64,000 bases of DNA from Clusia tigrina. Lineage: Eukaryota; Arthropoda; Insecta; Diptera; Clusiidae. Each line of letters opens with the position of its first letter. The stretch's first letter is position 1. Location of the stretch: NCBI GenBank assembly GCA_920105625.2, contig OV050031.1, forward strand, positions 88,421,995-88,485,994, read 5' to 3'. This document shows positions 1 to 10,146 of the stretch, one piece after another. The position numbers and the translations under genes were made by a program. Under the pieces are notes generated by a model that was not told the origin of the DNA, made no database searches, and saw only the letters and a list, made by a program, of their open reading frames with translations.

Positions 1-469
1 TCTATGCCAATATCTACCCCTATCTGCCTCAATCGGCGTCTAAGTCAGCGTCGCAGCTTCTGTCAGCGTCTCTGTGGGCGTCTCAGTCGCTGCCGCTGTC
101 GATTGGGGGTCTGCTGCCTTCTCTATGCTTATATCTACCCCTATCTGCCGCAGTCTGCGTCTCAGTCGGCGTCACAACCTCTGTCAGCGTATCTGTAGGC
201 GTCTCAGTCGCTGCCGCTGTGGATTGGGGAGTCTGCTGCCTTCTCTATGCCTATATCTACCACTATCTGCCTCAGTCGGCGTCTCAGTCGGTGTCGAAGA
301 CCTTGTCACAGCCCCTGTTAGCGTCTCAGTAACTGGCGCTGTCGATTGCGATGTCTGCTGCCTTCTGTATACCTATATCTACCCCTATCTGCCTCAGTCG
401 GCATCTCAGTCGGCGTCGCAGAGTCTATCAGCGTCTCTGTAGGCGTCTCAGTCGCTGCCGCTGTCGATT

Positions 470-479
470 GGGGGGGGGG
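470..479 (+). repeat. Longest G-run in the array (10 G)
   Basis: The GATT-G(n)-TCTGC junction normally has five to seven G; here it has ten. Such runs are prone to slippage and set whether a monomer is 121, 122, 123 or more bp. Runs of eight G are seen near 25,723-25,730 and 27,876-27,883. Confidence 0.85.
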
Positions 480-996
480 TCTCCTGCCTTCTCTATGCCA
501 ATATCTACCCCTATCTGCCTCAGTCGGCGTCTCAGCCTCTGTCAGCGTTTCTGTAGGCGTCTCAGTCGCTGCCCCTGTCGAATGGGGGTCTGCTGCCTTC
601 TCTATGCCTATATCTACCCCTATCTGCCTCAGTCGTCGTCTCAGTTGGCGTCGCAGCCTCTGTCAGCGTCTCTGTAGGCGTCTCAGTTGTTGCCGCTGTT
701 GATTGGGGGGTTCGCTGCCTGCACTATGCCTATATCTACCCCTATCTGCCTCAGTCGGCGTCTCAGTCGGTGTCGCTTCCTCTGTCAGCGTGTCTGTAGG
801 TGTCTCAGTCGCTGCCGCTGTCGAATGGCGGGGTCTGCTGCCTTATCTATGCCAATATCTACCCCTATCTGCGTCAGGCGGCGTCTCAGTCAGCGTCGCA
901 GCCTCTGTCAGCGTCTCTGTAGGCGTCTCAGGCGGTGTTGCTGTCTATTGGGGAGTCTGCTGCTTGCTCTATGCCAATATTTAGCCCTATCTGCCT

Positions 997-1032
997 CAGT
1001 CGGCGTGTCAGTCGGCGTCTCAGTCGGCGTCG
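997..1032 (+). repeat. Triple 12-bp sub-repeat inside a monomer
   Basis: Three consecutive 12-mers lie here: CAGTCGGCGTGT, CAGTCGGCGTCT and CAGTCGGCGTCG. Ordinary monomers have two, short ones have one. The same triple occurs at 40,791-40,826, 57,297-57,332 and 62,495-62,530. It shows that the 12-mer is the unit of small length change within monomers. Confidence 0.9.
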
Positions 1033-1824
1033 CAGCCTCTGTATGCGCCTCTGTAGGTGTTTCAGTCGCTGCCGCTTTCGATTGGGGGGTCTGCTGCCTT
1101 CTCTATGCCTATATCTACCCCTATCTGCCTCAGTCGGCTTCTCAGTCGGCGTCGCAGCCACTGTTGGCGTCTCTGTAGGCTTATCAGTCGCTGCCGCTGT
1201 CGATTTGGGGGGCCTGCTGCCTTCTCTATTCCTATATCTACCCCTATCAGCCTCAGTCGGCGTCTCAGTCGGCGTCGCAGCCTCTGTCTGCGTCTCTGTA
1301 GGAGTCTCAGTTGTTGCCGCTGTCGATTGGGAGTCTGCTGCCTTCTCCATGCTTATATCTACCTCTATCTGCCTCAGTCGGCTTCTCAGTCGGCGTCTCA
1401 GCCTCTGTCAGTGACCATGTAGGCGTGTCAGTCGCTGTTGCTGTCGATTGTGGGGTCTGCTGCCTTCTCTATGCCAATATCTACCCCTATCTGCCTCAAT
1501 CGGCGTCTCAGTCAGCGTCGCAGCCTCTGTCAGCGCCTCTTTAGGTGTTTCAGTCGCTGCCGCTTTCGATTGGGGGGTCAGCTGCCTTCTATATGCCAAT
1601 ATCTGCCCCTAACTGCCTCAGTCGGCGTCGCAGCCTCTGTCAGCATCTCTGTAGGCATCTCAGTCGCTGCCGCTGTCGATTGGGGTATCTGGTGCCTTCA
1701 CTATGACAATATCTACCCCTATCTGCCTCAATCGGCGTCTAAGTCAGCGTCGCAGCTTCTGTCAGCGTCACTGTGGGCGTCTCAGTCGCTGCCGCTGTCG
1801 ATTGGGGGGTCTGCTGCCTTCTCT

Positions 1825-2461
1825 ATGTGTGTATCTACCCCTATCTGCCGCAGTCTGCGTCTCAGTCGGCGTCGCAGCCTCTGTCAGCGTCTCTGTAGGC
1901 GTCGCAGTCGCTGCCGCTGTCGATTGGGGAGGTCTGCTTCCTCCTCTATGCCTATATCTACCCCTATCTGCCTCAGCCCGCTTCTCAGTCGGCGTCTCAG
2001 CCTCTGTCAGCGTTTCTGTAGGTGTCTCAGTCGCTGTCGCTGTCGATTGGCGGGGCTTGCTGCCTTCTCTATGCCAATATCTAACCCTATCTGCCTCAGT
2101 CGACTTTTCAGCCGGCGTCGCAGCCTCTGTCAGCGTTTCTGTAGCCGTCTCAGTCGCTGCCGCTGTCGATTGGGAGGTGTGCTGAAATCTCTATACCTAT
2201 ATCTACAACTATCTGCCTCAGACGGCGTCTCAGTCGGCGTCGCAGCCTCTGTCAGCGCCTCTGTAGGTGTTTCAGTCGCTGCCGCTTTCGATTGGGGGGA
2301 CTGCTGCCTTCTTTATGCCTATATCTACCTCTATCTGCCTCAGTCGGCTTCTCAGACGGCGTCGCAGCCACTGTTGGCGTCTCTGTAGGCTTATCAGTCG
2401 CTGCCGCTGTCGATTTGGGGGGCCTGCTGCCTTCTCTATACCTATATCTACCCCTATCAGC
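1825..2461 (+). repeat. Multi-monomer block, copy 1 (period 968)
   Basis: About 637 bp, from the ATGTGTGTATC variant monomer through the AAATCTCTATACC monomer and the GATTTGGGG monomer, recur 968 bp downstream at 2,793-3,429 with few differences. Shared rare variants (CTGCCTCAGCCCGCTTCTCAG, CTATCTACAACTATC) show common descent, not mere membership of the same satellite. Confidence 0.85.
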
Positions 2462-2792
2462 CGCAGTCTGTGTCTCAGTCGGCGTCGCAGCCTCTGTCAG
2501 CGTCTCTGTAGGCGTCGCAGTCGCTGCCGCTGTCTTTTGGGGAGGTCTGCTGCCTTCTCTATGCCAATATCTAACCCTATCTGCCTCAGTCGGCGTCTCA
2601 GCCGGCGTCGAAGCCTCTTTCAGCGTCTCTGTAGGCGCCTCAGTCGCTGCCGGTATCGATTGGGGGGTTTGCTGCCTTCTCTATGCCAATATCTACCCCT
2701 ATCTGCCTCAGTCGGCGTCGCAGCCTCTGTCAGCGTCTCTGTAGGCGTCTCAGTCGCTGCCGCTGTCGATTGGGGTATCTGGTGCCTTCTCT

Positions 2793-3429
2793 ATGTGTAT
2801 ATCTACCCCTATCTGCCGCAGTCTGCGTCTCAGTCGGCGTCGCAGCCTCTGTCAGCGTCTCTGTAGGCGTCGCAGTCGCTGCCGCTGTCGATTGGGGAGG
2901 TCTGCTTCCTTCTCTATGCCTATATCTACCCCTATCTGCCTCAGCCCGCTTCTCAGTCGGCGTCTCAGCCTCTGTCAGCGTTTCTGTAGGTGTCTCAGTC
3001 GCTGTCGCTGTCGATTGGCGGGGCTTGCTGCCTTCTCTATGCCAATATCTAACCCTATCTGCCTCAGTCGACTTTTCAGCCGGCGTCGCAGCCTCTGTCA
3101 GCGTTTCTGTAGGCGTCTCAGTCGCTGCCGGTGTCGATTGGGAGGTGTGCTGAAATCTCTATACCTATATCTACAACTATCTGCCTCAGACGTCGTCTCA
3201 GTCGGCGTCGCAGCCTCTGTCAGCGCCTCTGTAGGTGTTTCAGTCGCTGCCGCTTTCGATTGGGGGGACTGCTGCCTTCTTTATGCCTATATCTACCTCT
3301 ATCTGCCTCAGTCGGCTTCTCAGTCGGCGTCGCAGCCACTGTTGGCGTCTCTGTAGGCTTATCAGTCGCTGCCGCTGTCGATTTGGGGATCCTGCTGCCT
3401 TCTCTATACCTATATCTACCCCTATCAGC
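2793..3429 (+). repeat. Multi-monomer block, copy 2 (period 968)
   Basis: Second copy of the block at 1,825-2,461. It begins at the ATGTGTATATC monomer and ends where the right-hand CAGCCTCAGTCGG variant replaces CAGCCGCAGTCTG. Confidence 0.85.
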
Positions 3430-5084
3430 CTCAGTCGGCGTCTCAGTCGGCGTCGCAGCCTCTGTCAGCGTCTCTGTAGGAGTCTCAGTTGTTGCCGCTG
3501 TCGATTGGGAGTCTGCTGCCTTCTCCATGCTTATATCTACCTCTATCTGCCTCAGTCGGCGTCGAAGCCCCTTTCAGCGTCTCTGTAGGCGCCTCAGTCG
3601 CTTCCGCTGTCGATTGGGGTATCTGGTGCCTTCTCTATGCCAATATCTACCTCTATCTGCCTCAATCGGCGTCTCAGTCAGCGTCGCAGCTTCTATCAGC
3701 GTCTCTGTAGGCGTCTCAGTCGCTGCCGCTGTCGATTGGGTGATCTGCTGCCTTCTCTATGGCTATATCTACCCCTATCTGCCTCAGTCGGCGTCGCAGC
3801 GTCTGTCAGCGTTTCTGTAGGTGTCTTAGTTGCTGCCGCTGTCGATTGGGGGGGTCTGCTGCCTCTTCTATGATTATATCTAACCCTATCTGCCGCAGTC
3901 TGTGTCTCAGTCGGCGTCGCAGCCTCTGTCAGAGTCTCTGTAGGCGTCGCAGTCGCTGCCGTTGTCGATTGGGGGGCTGTGCTGCCTTCTCTATGCCTAT
4001 ATCAACACCTATCTACCTCAGTCGGCGTCTCAGTCAGCGTCGCAGCCTCTGTCAGTGTGTCTGTAGACGTCTCAGTCGCTGCTGCTGACGATTGGGGGTC
4101 TGCTGCCTTCTCTATAAGTATATGTACCCCTTTCTGCCTCACTCGGCGTCTCAGTCGGCGTCACAGCCTCTGTTAGCGTCTCAGTCGCTGCCGCTGCCGA
4201 TTGGGGGGTCTGCTGCCTTCTCTATGCCTATATCTACCCCAATCTGCCTCAGTCGACTACTCAGTCGGCGTCGCAGCCTCTGTCAGCGTTTCTGTAGGCG
4301 TCTCAGTCGCTGCCGCTGTCGATTGGGAGGTCTGCTGAAATCTCTATTCCTATATCTGCAACTATCTGCCTCAGTCGGCGTCTCAGACGGCGTCGCAGCC
4401 TCTGTCAGCGTCTCTGTAGGCGTCTCAGTCGCTGCCGCTGTCGATTGGGGGGGTCTGCTGCCTTCTCTATGCCTATATCTACACCTATCTGTATCAGTCG
4501 GCGTCTCAGTCGGCGTCGCAGCCTCTGTCAGCGTCTCTGTAGGCGTCTCAGTCCCTGCCGCTGTCGATTGGGGGGTCTGCTGCCTTCTCAATGCCAATAT
4601 CTACCCCTATCTGCCTCAGTCGGAGTCTCAGTCAGCGTCTCAGCCTCTGTCAGCGTCTCTGTAGGCGTCTCAGTCGCTGCCGCTGTCGATTGGAGGGGTC
4701 TGCTGCCTTCTCTATGCGTATATCTTCCCCTATCTGCCTCAGACTGCGTCTCAGTCGCTGCCGCTGTGGATTGGGGAGTCTGCTGCCTTCTCTATGCCTA
4801 TATCTAGCACTATCTGCCTCAGTCGGCGTCTCAGTCGGTGTCGCAGACCTTGTCACAGCCTCTGTTAGCGTCTCAGTAACTGGCGCTGTCGATTGCGGGG
4901 TCTGCTGCCTTCTCTATACCTATATCTACCCCTATCTGCCTCTGTCGGCATCTCAGTCGGCGTCGCAAAGTCTATCAGCGTCTCTGTAGGCGTCTCAATC
5001 GCTGCCGCTGTCGATTGGGGGGGTCTGCTGCCTTCTCTATGCCAATATCTACCCCTATCTGCCTCAGTCGGCGTCTCAGCCTCT

Positions 5085-6504
5085 GTAAGCGTCTCTGTAG
5101 GCGTCTCAGTCGCTGCCGCTGTCGATTGAGTGATCTGCTGCCTTCACTATGAATATATCTACCCCTATCTGCCTCAGCCTGCGTCTCAGTAGGCGTCGCA
5201 GCCTCTGTCAGCGCCTCTGTAGGTGTTTCAGTCGCTGCCGCTTTCGATTGGGGGGTCTGCTGCCTTCTCTATGCCTATATCTACCCCTATCTGCCTCAGT
5301 CGGCTTCTCAGTCGGCGTCGCAGCCACTGTTGGCGTCTCTGTAGGCTTATCAGTCGCTGCCGCTGTCGATTTGGGGGGCCTGCTGCCTTCTCTATTCCTA
5401 TATCTACCCCTATCAGCCTCAGTCGGCGTCTCAGTCGGCGTCGCAGCCTCTGTCTGCGTCTCTGTAGGAGTCTCAGTTGTTGCCGCTGTCGATTGGGAGT
5501 CGGCTGCCTTCTCCATGCTTATATCTACCTCTATCTGCCTCAGTCGGCTTCTCAGTCGGCGTCTCAGCCTCTGTCAGTGACCATGTAGGCGTATCAGTCG
5601 CTGTTGCTGTCGATTGGGGGGTCTGCTGCCTTCTCTATGCCAATATCTACCCCTATCTGCCTCAATCGGCGTCTCAGTCAGCGTCGCAGCTTCTGTCAGC
5701 GTCTCAGTAGGCGTCGCAGTCGCTGCCGCTGTCTTTTGGGGAGGTCTGCTGCCTTCTCTATGCCTATATCTACCCCTATCTGCCTCAGTCGGCGACGCAG
5801 CCTCTGTCAGCGTTTCTGTAGGTGTCTCAGTTGCTGCCGCTTTCGATTGGGGGGTCTGCTGCCTACTCTATGCTTATATCTACCCCTATCTGCCGCAGTC
5901 TGTGTCTCAGTCGGCGTCGAAGCCTCTTTCAGCGTATCTGTAGGCGCCTCAGTCGCTTCCGCTATCGATTGTTGGGTCAGCTGCCTTCTATATGCCAATA
6001 TCTGCCCCTAACTGCCTCAGTCGGCGTCGCAGCCTCTGTCAGCATCTCTGTAGGCGTCTCAGTCGCTGCCGCTGTCGATTGGGGTATCTGGTGCCTTCTC
6101 TATGCCAATATCTACCCCTATCTGCCTCACTCGATTGGGGGGTCTGCTGCCTTCTCTATGCTTATATCTACCCCTATCTGCCGCAGAGTGTGTCTCAGTC
6201 GGCGTCGCAGCCTCTGTCAGAGTCTCTGTAGGCGTCGCAGTCGCTGCCGCTGCCTTTTGGGGAGGTCTGCTTCCTTATCTATGCCTATATCTACCCCTAT
6301 CTGCCTCAGCCTGCGTCTCAGTCGCTGCCGCTGTGGATTGGGGAGTCTGCTGCCTTCTCTATGCCTATATCTAGCACTATCTGCTTCAGTCGGCGTCTCA
6401 GTCGGTGTCGCAGACCTTGTCACAGCCTCTGTTAGCATCTCAGTAACTGGCGCTGTCGATTGCGGGGTCTGCTGCCTTCTCTATACCTATATCTACCCCT
6501 ATCT
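5085..6504 (+). repeat. 1.4-kb multi-monomer block, copy 1
   Basis: Matches 7,957-9,377 at an offset of 2,872-2,873 bp (one extra G in the second copy). Both copies share a rare truncated monomer (junction CTCACTCGATTGG near 6,130 and 9,003), the CAGTGACCATGTAGGCG variant and the GACCTTGTCACAGCC variant. They part at about 6,504 and 9,377, where CTGCCTCTGTCGGCATC differs from CTGCCTCAGTCGGCGTC. Confidence 0.88.
6102..6157 (+). repeat. Truncated 56-bp monomer
   Basis: The monomer jumps from CTATCTGCCTCA to CTCGATTGG (junction near 6,130), losing about 66 bp including all 12-mers. The same truncation lies near 9,003 in the duplicated block. Another truncation, joining CAGCGTTT to CGATTGGG, is at about 52,918. 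Confidence 0.88.
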
Positions 6505-7174
6505 GCCTCTGTCGGCATCTCAGTCGGCGTCGCAGAGTCTATCAGCGTCTCTGTAGGCGTCTCAGTCGCTGCCGCTGTCGATTGGGGGGGTCTGCTGCCT
6601 TCTCTATGCCAATATCTACCCCTATCTGCCTCAGTCGGCGTCGCAGCCTCTGTCAGCATCTCTGTAGGCGTCTCAGTCACTGCCGCGGCCGATTGGAGGG
6701 TCTGCCTTCTCTATGCCTATATCTACCCCTATCTGCCTCAGTGAACTTCTCAGTCAGCGTCGCAGCCTCTGTCAGCATTTCTGTAGGCGTCTCAGTCGCT
6801 GCCGCTGTCGATTGGGAGGTCTGCTGAAATCTCTATTCCTATATCTACCCTTATCTGCCGCAGTCGGCGTCGCAGCCTCTGTCAGCGTATCTGTAGGCGT
6901 CTCAGTCGCTGTCGCTGTCGCTGTGTTTTGGGGAGGTCTGCTGCCTTCTCTATGCCAATATCTACCCCTATCTGCCTCAATCGGCGTCTAAGTCAGCGTC
7001 GCAGCTTCTGTCAGCATCTCTGCGGGCGTCTCAGTCGCTGCCGCTATCGATTGGGTGATCTGCTGCCTTCTCTATGCCTATATATACCCCTATCTGCCTC
7101 AGTCGGCGTCGCAGCGTCTGTCAGCGTTTCTGTAGGTGTCTCAGTTGCTGCCGCTGTCGATTGGGGGTCTGCTG

Positions 7175-7863
7175 CCTTCTCTATGGCAATATCTACCCCT
7201 ATCTGCCTCAATCGGCGTCTCAGTCAGCGTCGCAGCTTCTGTCAGCGTCTCTGTAGGCGTCTCAGTCGCTACCGCTGTCGATTGGGTGGTCTGCTGCCTT
7301 CTCTATGCCAATATCTACCCCTATCTGCCTCAGTCGGCGTGGCAGCCTCTGGCAGCGTTTTTGTAGGTGTCTCAGTTGCTGCCGCTGTCGATTGGGGGGT
7401 CTGTTGCCTTCTATATGCTTATATCTACCCCTATCTGCCGCAGCCTGTGTCTCAGTCGGCGTCGCAGCCTCTGTCAGTGTCTCTGTAGGCGTCGCAGTCG
7501 CTGCCGCTGTCTTTTGGGGAGGTCTGCTTCCTTATCTATGCCCATATCTACGCCTATCTGCCTCAGCCTGCGTCTCAGTAGGCGTCCCAGCCTCTGTCAG
7601 CATCTCTGTAGGCGTCTCAGTCGCTGCCGCGGCCGATTGGGGGGACTGCTGCCCTCTCTTTGCCTATATTTACTCCTATCTGCCTCAGTGAACTTCTCAG
7701 TCGGCGTCGCAGCCTCTGTTAGCGTTTCTGTAGGCGTCTCAGTAGGTGCCGCTGTCGATTGGGAGGTCTGCTGAAATCTCTATTCCTATATCTACCCTTA
7801 TCTGCCGCAGTCGGCGTCGCAGCCTCTGTCAGCGTATCTGTAGGCGTCTCAGTCGCTGTCGCT
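7175..7863 (+). repeat. 0.7-kb multi-monomer block, copy 1 (offset 2,283)
   Basis: Recurs at 9,458-10,146 with near-identical sequence, including the rare variants CTATGGCAATATC, GTGGCAGCCTCTGGCAGCG and CTCTTTGCCTATATTTACTCC. Confidence 0.87.
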
Positions 7864-7956
7864 GTCGCTGTGTTTTGGGGAGGTCTGCTGCCTTCTATAT
7901 GCCAATATCTACCCCTATCTGCCTCAATCGGCGTCTCAGTCGGCGTCTCAGCCTCT

Positions 7957-9377
7957 GTCAGCGTCTCTGTAGGCGTCTCAGTCGCTGCCGCTGTCGATTG
8001 GGTGATCTGCTGCCTTCACTATGCCTATATCTACCCCTATCTGCCTCAGCCTGCGTCTCAGTAGGCGTCGCAGCCTCTGTCAGCGCCTCTGTAGGTGTTT
8101 CAGTCGCTGCCGCTTTCGATTGGGGGGTCTGCTGCCTTCTCTATGCCTATATCTACCCCTATCTGCCTCAGTCGGCTTCTCAGTCGGCGTCGCAGCCACT
8201 GTTGGCGTCTCTGTAGGCTTATCAGTCGCTGCCGCTGTCGATTTGGGGGGCCTGCTGCCTTCTCTATTCCTATATCTACCCCTATCAGCCTCAGTCGGCG
8301 TCTCAGTCGGCGTCGCAGCCTCTGTCTGCGTCTCTGTAGGAGTCTCAGTTGTTGCCGCTGTCGATTGGGAGTCGGCTGCCTTCTCCATGCTTATATCTAC
8401 CTCTATCTGCCTCAGTCGGCTTCTCAGTCGGCGTCTCAGCCTCTGTCAGTGACCATGTAGGCGTATCAGTCGCTGTTGCTGTCGATTGGGGGGGTCTGCT
8501 GCCTTCTCTATGCCAATATCTACCCCTATCTGCCTCAATCGGCGTCTCAGTCAGCGTCGCAGCTTCTGTCAGCGTCTCAGTAGGCGTCGCAGTCGCTGCC
8601 GCTGTCTTTTGGGGAGGTCTGCTGCCTTCTCTATGCCTATATCTACCCCTATCTGCCTCAGTCGGCGACGCAGCCTCTGTCAGCGTTTCTGTAGGTGTCT
8701 CAGTTGCTGCCGCTTTCGATTGGGGGGTCTGCTGCCTACTCTATGCTTATATCTACCCCTATCTGCCGCAGTCTGTGTCTCAGTCGGCGTCGAAGCCTCT
8801 TTCAGCGTATCTGTAGGCGCCTCAGTCGCTTCCGCTATCGATTGTTGGGTCAGCTGCCTTCTATATGCCAATATCTGCCCCTAACTGCCTCAGTCGGCGT
8901 CGCAGCCTCTGTCAGCATCTCTGTAGGCGTCTCAGTCGCTGCCGCTGTCGATTGGGGTATCTGGTGCCTTCTCTATGCCAATATCTACCCCTATCTGCCT
9001 CACTCGATTGGGGGGTCTGCTGCCTTCTCTATGCTTATATCTACCCCTATCTGCCGCAGAGTGTGTCTCAGTCGGCGTCGCAGCCTCTGTCAGAGTCTCT
9101 GTAGGCGTCGCAGTCGCTGCCGCTGTCTTTTGGGGAGGTCTGCTTCCTTATCTATGCCTATATCTACCCCTATCTGCCTCAGCCTGCGTCTCAGTCGCTG
9201 CCGCTGTGGATTGGGGAGTCTGCTGCCTTCTCTATGCCTATATCTAGCACTATCTGCTTCAGTCGGCGTCTCAGTCGGTGTCGCAGACCTTGTCACAGCC
9301 TCTGTTAGCGTCTCAGTAACTGGCGCTGTCGATTGCGGGGTCTGCTGCCTTCTCTATACCTATATCTACCCCTATCT
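7957..9377 (+). repeat. 1.4-kb multi-monomer block, copy 2
   Basis: Second copy of 5,085-6,504. The block includes a four-monomer module (CTTTCGATT, CCACTGTTGGCG, GATTTGGGGGG, CTCCATGCTTATATC) that also occurs near 1,060, 3,220, 43,200, 44,780, 46,650 and 47,920 and in the monomers split by the retrotransposon. Confidence 0.88.
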
Positions 9378-9457
9378 GCCTCAGTCGGCGTCGCAGCCTC
9401 TGTCAGCGTTTCTGTAGGCGTCTCAGTCGTTGCCGCTGTCGATTGGGGTATCTGGTG

Positions 9458-10146
9458 CCTTCTCTATGGCAATATCTACCCCTATCTGCCTCAATCGGCG
9501 TCTCAGTCAGCGTCGCAGCTTCTGTCAGCGTCTCTGTAGGCGTCTCAGTCGCTACCGCTGTCGATTGGGTGGTCTGCTGCCTTCTCTATGCCAATATCTA
9601 CCCCTATCTGCCTCAGTCGGCGTGGCAGCCTCTGGCAGCGTTTTTGTAGGTGTCTCAGTTGCTGCCGCTGTCGATTGGGGGGTCTGTTGCCTTCTATATG
9701 CTTATATCTACCCCTATCTGCCGCAGCCTGTGTCTCAGTCGGCGTCGCAGCCTCTCTCAGTGTCTCTGTAGGCGTCGCAGTCGCTGCCGCTGTCTTTTGG
9801 GGAGGTCTGCTTCCTTATCTATGCCCATATCTACGCCTATCTGCCTCAGCCTGCGTCTCAGTAGGCGTCCCAGCCTCTGTCAGCATCTCTGTAGGCGTCT
9901 CAGTCGCTGCCGCGGCCGATTGGGGGGACTGCTGCCCTCTCTTTGCCTATATTTACTCCTATCTGCCTCAGTGAACTTCTCAGTCGGCGTCGCAGCCTCT
10001 GTTAGCGTTTCTGTAGGCGTCTCAGTAGGTGCCGCTGTCGATTGGGAGGTCTGCTGAAATCTCTATTCCTATATCTACCCCTATCTGCCGCAGTCGGCGT
10101 CGCAGCCTCTGTCAGCGTATCTGTAGGCGTCTCAGTCGCTGTCGAT
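9458..10146 (+). repeat. 0.7-kb multi-monomer block, copy 2
   Basis: Second copy of 7,175-7,863. The match ends at the GTCGCTGTC junction, after which the first copy has an extra GTCGCTGTG and this copy goes to GATTGGCGG. Confidence 0.87.

Noticed and set aside
928..1350. Minus-strand Thr/Glu/Pro-rich frames of 60-163 codons as genes
   Set aside because: Same repeat read on the other strand; each runs one to four monomers and breaks at G-run length changes. Kept only as a hypothesis about origin.
1438..2388. Long plus-strand frames (up to 356 codons) rich in Ser/Arg/Cys or Val/Ser/Gly across the array
   Set aside because: They follow the satellite, switch amino-acid style at each monomer because 122 is not a multiple of 3, and end at the recurrent CTGTAGGCG stop or at a frame slip. 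No domain, signal or start context.
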